From Alphaproteobacteria bacterium (lineage in GTDB: Bacteria > Pseudomonadota > Alphaproteobacteria > Micropepsales > Micropepsaceae): a DNA stretch of 35,420 bases. The position numbers and the translations under genes are program-made. Below the pieces are notes generated by a model that saw only the letters and a program-made list of their open reading frames with translations, ran no database searches and was not told the DNA's origin. The stretch spans positions 1-35,420 of the forward strand of contig PLJH01000053.1 of NCBI GenBank assembly GCA_003139615.1. The letters are read 5' to 3'. Shown here piece by piece: positions 33,338-35,420 of the stretch. The first letter of the stretch is position 1. Every line of letters begins with the position of its first letter.

Positions 33338-34114
33338 ATGGTTGCCTGGAGCGAGAGCACGGTCACGGTTGCCGGCGGCAAGGTTCACGTCGTCCGCGGC
33401 GGTAAGGGCGCGCCGCTGGTGTTGCTGCATCACGACATCGGCACGCTGGACCAGCTCGATTTCTACGACCGGTTGGCCCAGCGCTTCGAGATCATCCTTC
33501 CGCATCATCCGGGCTGGGGAAAATCCGGGCGGCCGCAATGGATGCGCAGCGTGCGCGATGTGGCCGTCATCCATCAGGAGCTGCTCGCGGAATTGAAGAT
33601 CAGCGGGCATTCGTTGCTTGGTCTTGGTTTCGGCGGCTGGATCGCAGCCGAAATGGCGACGATGGCGCCGCGCGATATCAAGAAGCTTGTCGTAGTGGGC
33701 GCGATGGGCATCAAGCCACCCGAAGGCTTCATCGCCGACCAGGCGCTCCTCAGCTACATCGCTTATGTAAAGACCGGCCTGCACGACAAATCCGTCTTCG
33801 AGAAAACCTGGGGCGCTGAGCCCGAGCTCGATGTGCTCGAGCAATGGGACATCCATCGCGAGATGTGTTTCCGCATCGCGTGGAAGCCTTACATGTACAG
33901 CCAGACCTTGCCGCATCTGTTGAAGAACGTGCATGCGCCCGCGCTGGTGGTGACGGGTGACGATGACGGCATCGTGCCGAAGAGCGCTGCCGAGGTTTAT
34001 GCGAAGTCGCTGCCGCACGCGACCCTGAGCGTCGTCAGGGACAGCGGCCATTTCGTCGAGCTCGAGAAACCTGCCGAGCTGGCCAAGCTCGTCACATCCT
34101 TCATCGCCGGCTGA
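33338..34114 (+). CDS. alpha/beta-hydrolase-fold protein lacking the nucleophile serine
   Basis: The protein is 258 residues with a GAGGG site before ATG 33338. The fold is clear: the strand-turn PLVLLHHDIGTLDQL, the HHPGWGKSGRP loop, the nucleophile-elbow position, LVVTGDDDGIVPKSAAEVYA (acid Asp), and VVRDSGHFVELEKPAEL (base His). At the elbow, where GHSFGGW is usual, it reads G95-L-G97-F-G99-G-W, so the catalytic Ser is Gly. S92, five residues earlier in GHSLLG, is not at the elbow position by length. The acid and base residues are retained. It could have a non-hydrolytic or ligand-binding role, or use another residue. It lies 15 bp upstream of LLM2, almost certainly cotranslated with it. 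Confidence 0.88.
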   Translation: MVAWSESTVTVAGGKVHVVRGGKGAPLVLLHHDIGTLDQLDFYDRLAQRFEIILPHHPGWGKSGRPQWMRSVRDVAVIHQELLAELKISGHSLLGLGFGGWIAAEMATMAPRDIKKLVVVGAMGIKPPEGFIADQALLSYIAYVKTGLHDKSVFEKTWGAEPELDVLEQWDIHREMCFRIAWKPYMYSQTLPHLLKNVHAPALVVTGDDDGIVPKSAAEVYAKSLPHATLSVVRDSGHFVELEKPAELAKLVTSFIAG

Positions 34115-34129
34115 CCGGAGAAATTCGCC

Positions 34130-35374
34130 ATGCACATCATGTATTTCACCGAACAGCCAATGTCGTCCTATCCGGAGCAGGAGGGCCGCAATTTCCGCTC
34201 GACCGCGCTCATGTTCCCCAACAAGCATTTCGACGAGAAGGCCGCGAGCCGGCTCTACAACCAATATATCGAGCAATATGTGCTGGCCGAGGAAATGGGC
34301 TTCGACGGCATCATGCTGAACGAGCATCACAATGCGCCGTTCTGCATGCAGGCCAAGACGAACATCATGGCGTCTGTCCTCGCCGCCGTCACCAAGCGCG
34401 TGAAGATCGTGCTGCTGGGCAATCCGTTGCCGCTCTCTGAAAACCCGATCAGGCTCGCCGAAGAACTCGCGATGATCGATCTGATCTCGAAGGGGCGTCT
34501 CGTCTCCGGTTTCGTGCGCGGCGGCGGCACCGAGCAGCTCGCCTCGGGCGTGAACCCCGCCTACAACCGCGAACGCTTCGAAGAGGCACATGATCTCATC
34601 GTGCGCACCTGGACGGAGCGCGGGCCGTTCCGCTGGGAAGGCGATCACTACCAGAACCGCGTGGTGAACCCGTGGGCACTCCCGTTGCAGCAGCCGCATC
34701 CGCGCATCTGGATCCCGGGCGTGCTTTCGACCGAGACAATCAAATTCGCGGCGCGCCATCGCTATCCCTATGTTGCGCTCAACACGTCTGCCGAGCAGTC
34801 GCGCAAGGTTTGGGACACGTATGACCAGGTCGCGGCCGAAGTGGGCTATCAATCCGGCCCGCAGCAGCGCGGCTATCTGCTCCGCTGCCATGTGGCCGAG
34901 ACGGAAGAGAAGGCGTTGGAGAATGCGCGCCAGTTCATGTGGATGGCGGGCGAATTCACCGGCGTGGCGCATCCCGTGTGGGGCAATCCGGCGGGATATT
35001 ATTCCGCGTCGCAGCGCCAGATGTTCGTGAAGATGGTGGCGGGCCGGCCCGAGTCCGCATGGGCCACGGGTTACGCCGCACCGTTCGAGCAGCAAGTGGC
35101 CGAACTCGGCATCGTCTGCGGCACGTCCAAGACCGTGATCGAGAAGCTCAAGATCGTGCTCGAGAACATGCAGACCGGCATCCTCGCGCTGTGGGCGAAT
35201 GACGGCAAGGTGAGCGAAGCGGATTCGAAAACCTGCATCCGCCTCATGGGCCAGGAAGTTGTGCCCGCGATCCGCGAATATGGCGACAGAATTGGCCTCA
35301 AGAGCCCGTTCGATCTCGATACGCCGGTGAGCACGAAATTCTCGAAGGATCTGAAACCGCGGGTTGCAGCGTAG
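34130..35374 (+). CDS. luciferase-like (LLM class) flavin-dependent monooxygenase, copy 2
   Basis: The protein is 414 residues with GGAG nine bases before the ATG. It aligns end to end with LLM1: MHIMYFTEQPMSSYP, EMGFDGIMLNEHHNAPF, KIVLLGNPLPLSENPIRLAE, ELAMIDLISKGRLVSGFVRG, and HPRIWIPGVLSTET are nearly the same. Differences concentrate at residues 15-28, around 208-235 (KFAARHRYPYVALNTSAEQS against LWSARHRYPYIALNTTIEMT), and 300-320. These include segments likely to line the substrate pocket, which suggests the two have diverged in substrate. Gene duplication followed by specialisation is the simplest reading, although a two-protein enzyme is possible. No flavin reductase gene is in the window. 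The window ends 46 bp after the stop, so the operon may continue. Confidence 0.93.
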   Translation: MHIMYFTEQPMSSYPEQEGRNFRSTALMFPNKHFDEKAASRLYNQYIEQYVLAEEMGFDGIMLNEHHNAPFCMQAKTNIMASVLAAVTKRVKIVLLGNPLPLSENPIRLAEELAMIDLISKGRLVSGFVRGGGTEQLASGVNPAYNRERFEEAHDLIVRTWTERGPFRWEGDHYQNRVVNPWALPLQQPHPRIWIPGVLSTETIKFAARHRYPYVALNTSAEQSRKVWDTYDQVAAEVGYQSGPQQRGYLLRCHVAETEEKALENARQFMWMAGEFTGVAHPVWGNPAGYYSASQRQMFVKMVAGRPESAWATGYAAPFEQQVAELGIVCGTSKTVIEKLKIVLENMQTGILALWANDGKVSEADSKTCIRLMGQEVVPAIREYGDRIGLKSPFDLDTPVSTKFSKDLKPRVAA

Positions 35375-35420
35375 GGCGGTTTTCTTTCTTCCCCCGTTTA
35401 CGGCTAGGGTATCTACACAT

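Noticed and set aside
32738-35095. Very long minus-strand open frame opposite the SDR, alpha/beta and LLM2 genes
   Set aside because: It spans three well-supported genes antisense, with His/Arg-rich composition and no domain.

Overview
This is a GC-rich, gene-dense stretch of chromosome. It most likely comes from an alphaproteobacterium: the MEP/hopanoid gene set, the Tat- and Sec-type leaders, the codon use and the intergenic repeats all fit. The genus cannot be fixed from the sequence; an acidophilic or soil lineage near Rhizomicrobium or the Rhizobiales is only a guess. No tRNA, rRNA, CRISPR, phage or IS element was recognised.

Left part (1-12.4 kb): a 26-residue membrane peptide gene; a four-segment membrane protein; a secreted amidohydrolase of the D-aminoacylase type; and a secreted protein of unknown family in lower-GC DNA. 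A minus-strand run follows: small secreted protein, galT, DMT transporter, HSL-type esterase, and an exported GH1 beta-glycosidase. An SMP-30-type lactonase diverges from it. Next come a Tat-type secreted DUF1579-like protein behind a perfect 25-bp inverted repeat, and a Rieske oxygenase. Bases 1-181 hold only leader DNA for the peptide gene, with no supported gene.

Centre (12.5-26 kb): isoprenoid and hopanoid locus. ispA-dxs (minus) diverge from ispH-hpnH (plus). hpnA-B-C-D-E-shc-hpnG (minus) converge on hpnH, and most of their junctions are ATGA or GTGA overlaps. A DUF202 membrane protein gene leads this operon. Together these genes cover MEP entry (Dxs) and exit (IspH), FPP synthesis (IspA), FPP to squalene (HpnD/C/E), cyclisation (Shc), adenosyl addition (HpnH), adenine removal (HpnG), and the two hopanoid-associated sugar genes hpnA and hpnB.

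Right part (26-35.4 kb): a small His/Cys-bearing secreted protein; a TPR protein translationally coupled to a tandem-DTG retropepsin-like protease; an aldo/keto reductase; a four-helix membrane protein; and a VOC-family gene broken by one in-frame amber codon. The last block is a co-directional cassette: luciferase-like flavin monooxygenase (LLM1), SDR dehydrogenase, alpha/beta-hydrolase-fold protein lacking the nucleophile serine, and LLM2. It reads like an alcohol > ketone > oxygenated product degradation module with an unknown substrate, and is the best candidate here for undescribed biochemistry. Three GC-rich repeat clusters lie at 12.4, 30.1 and 32.2 kb.
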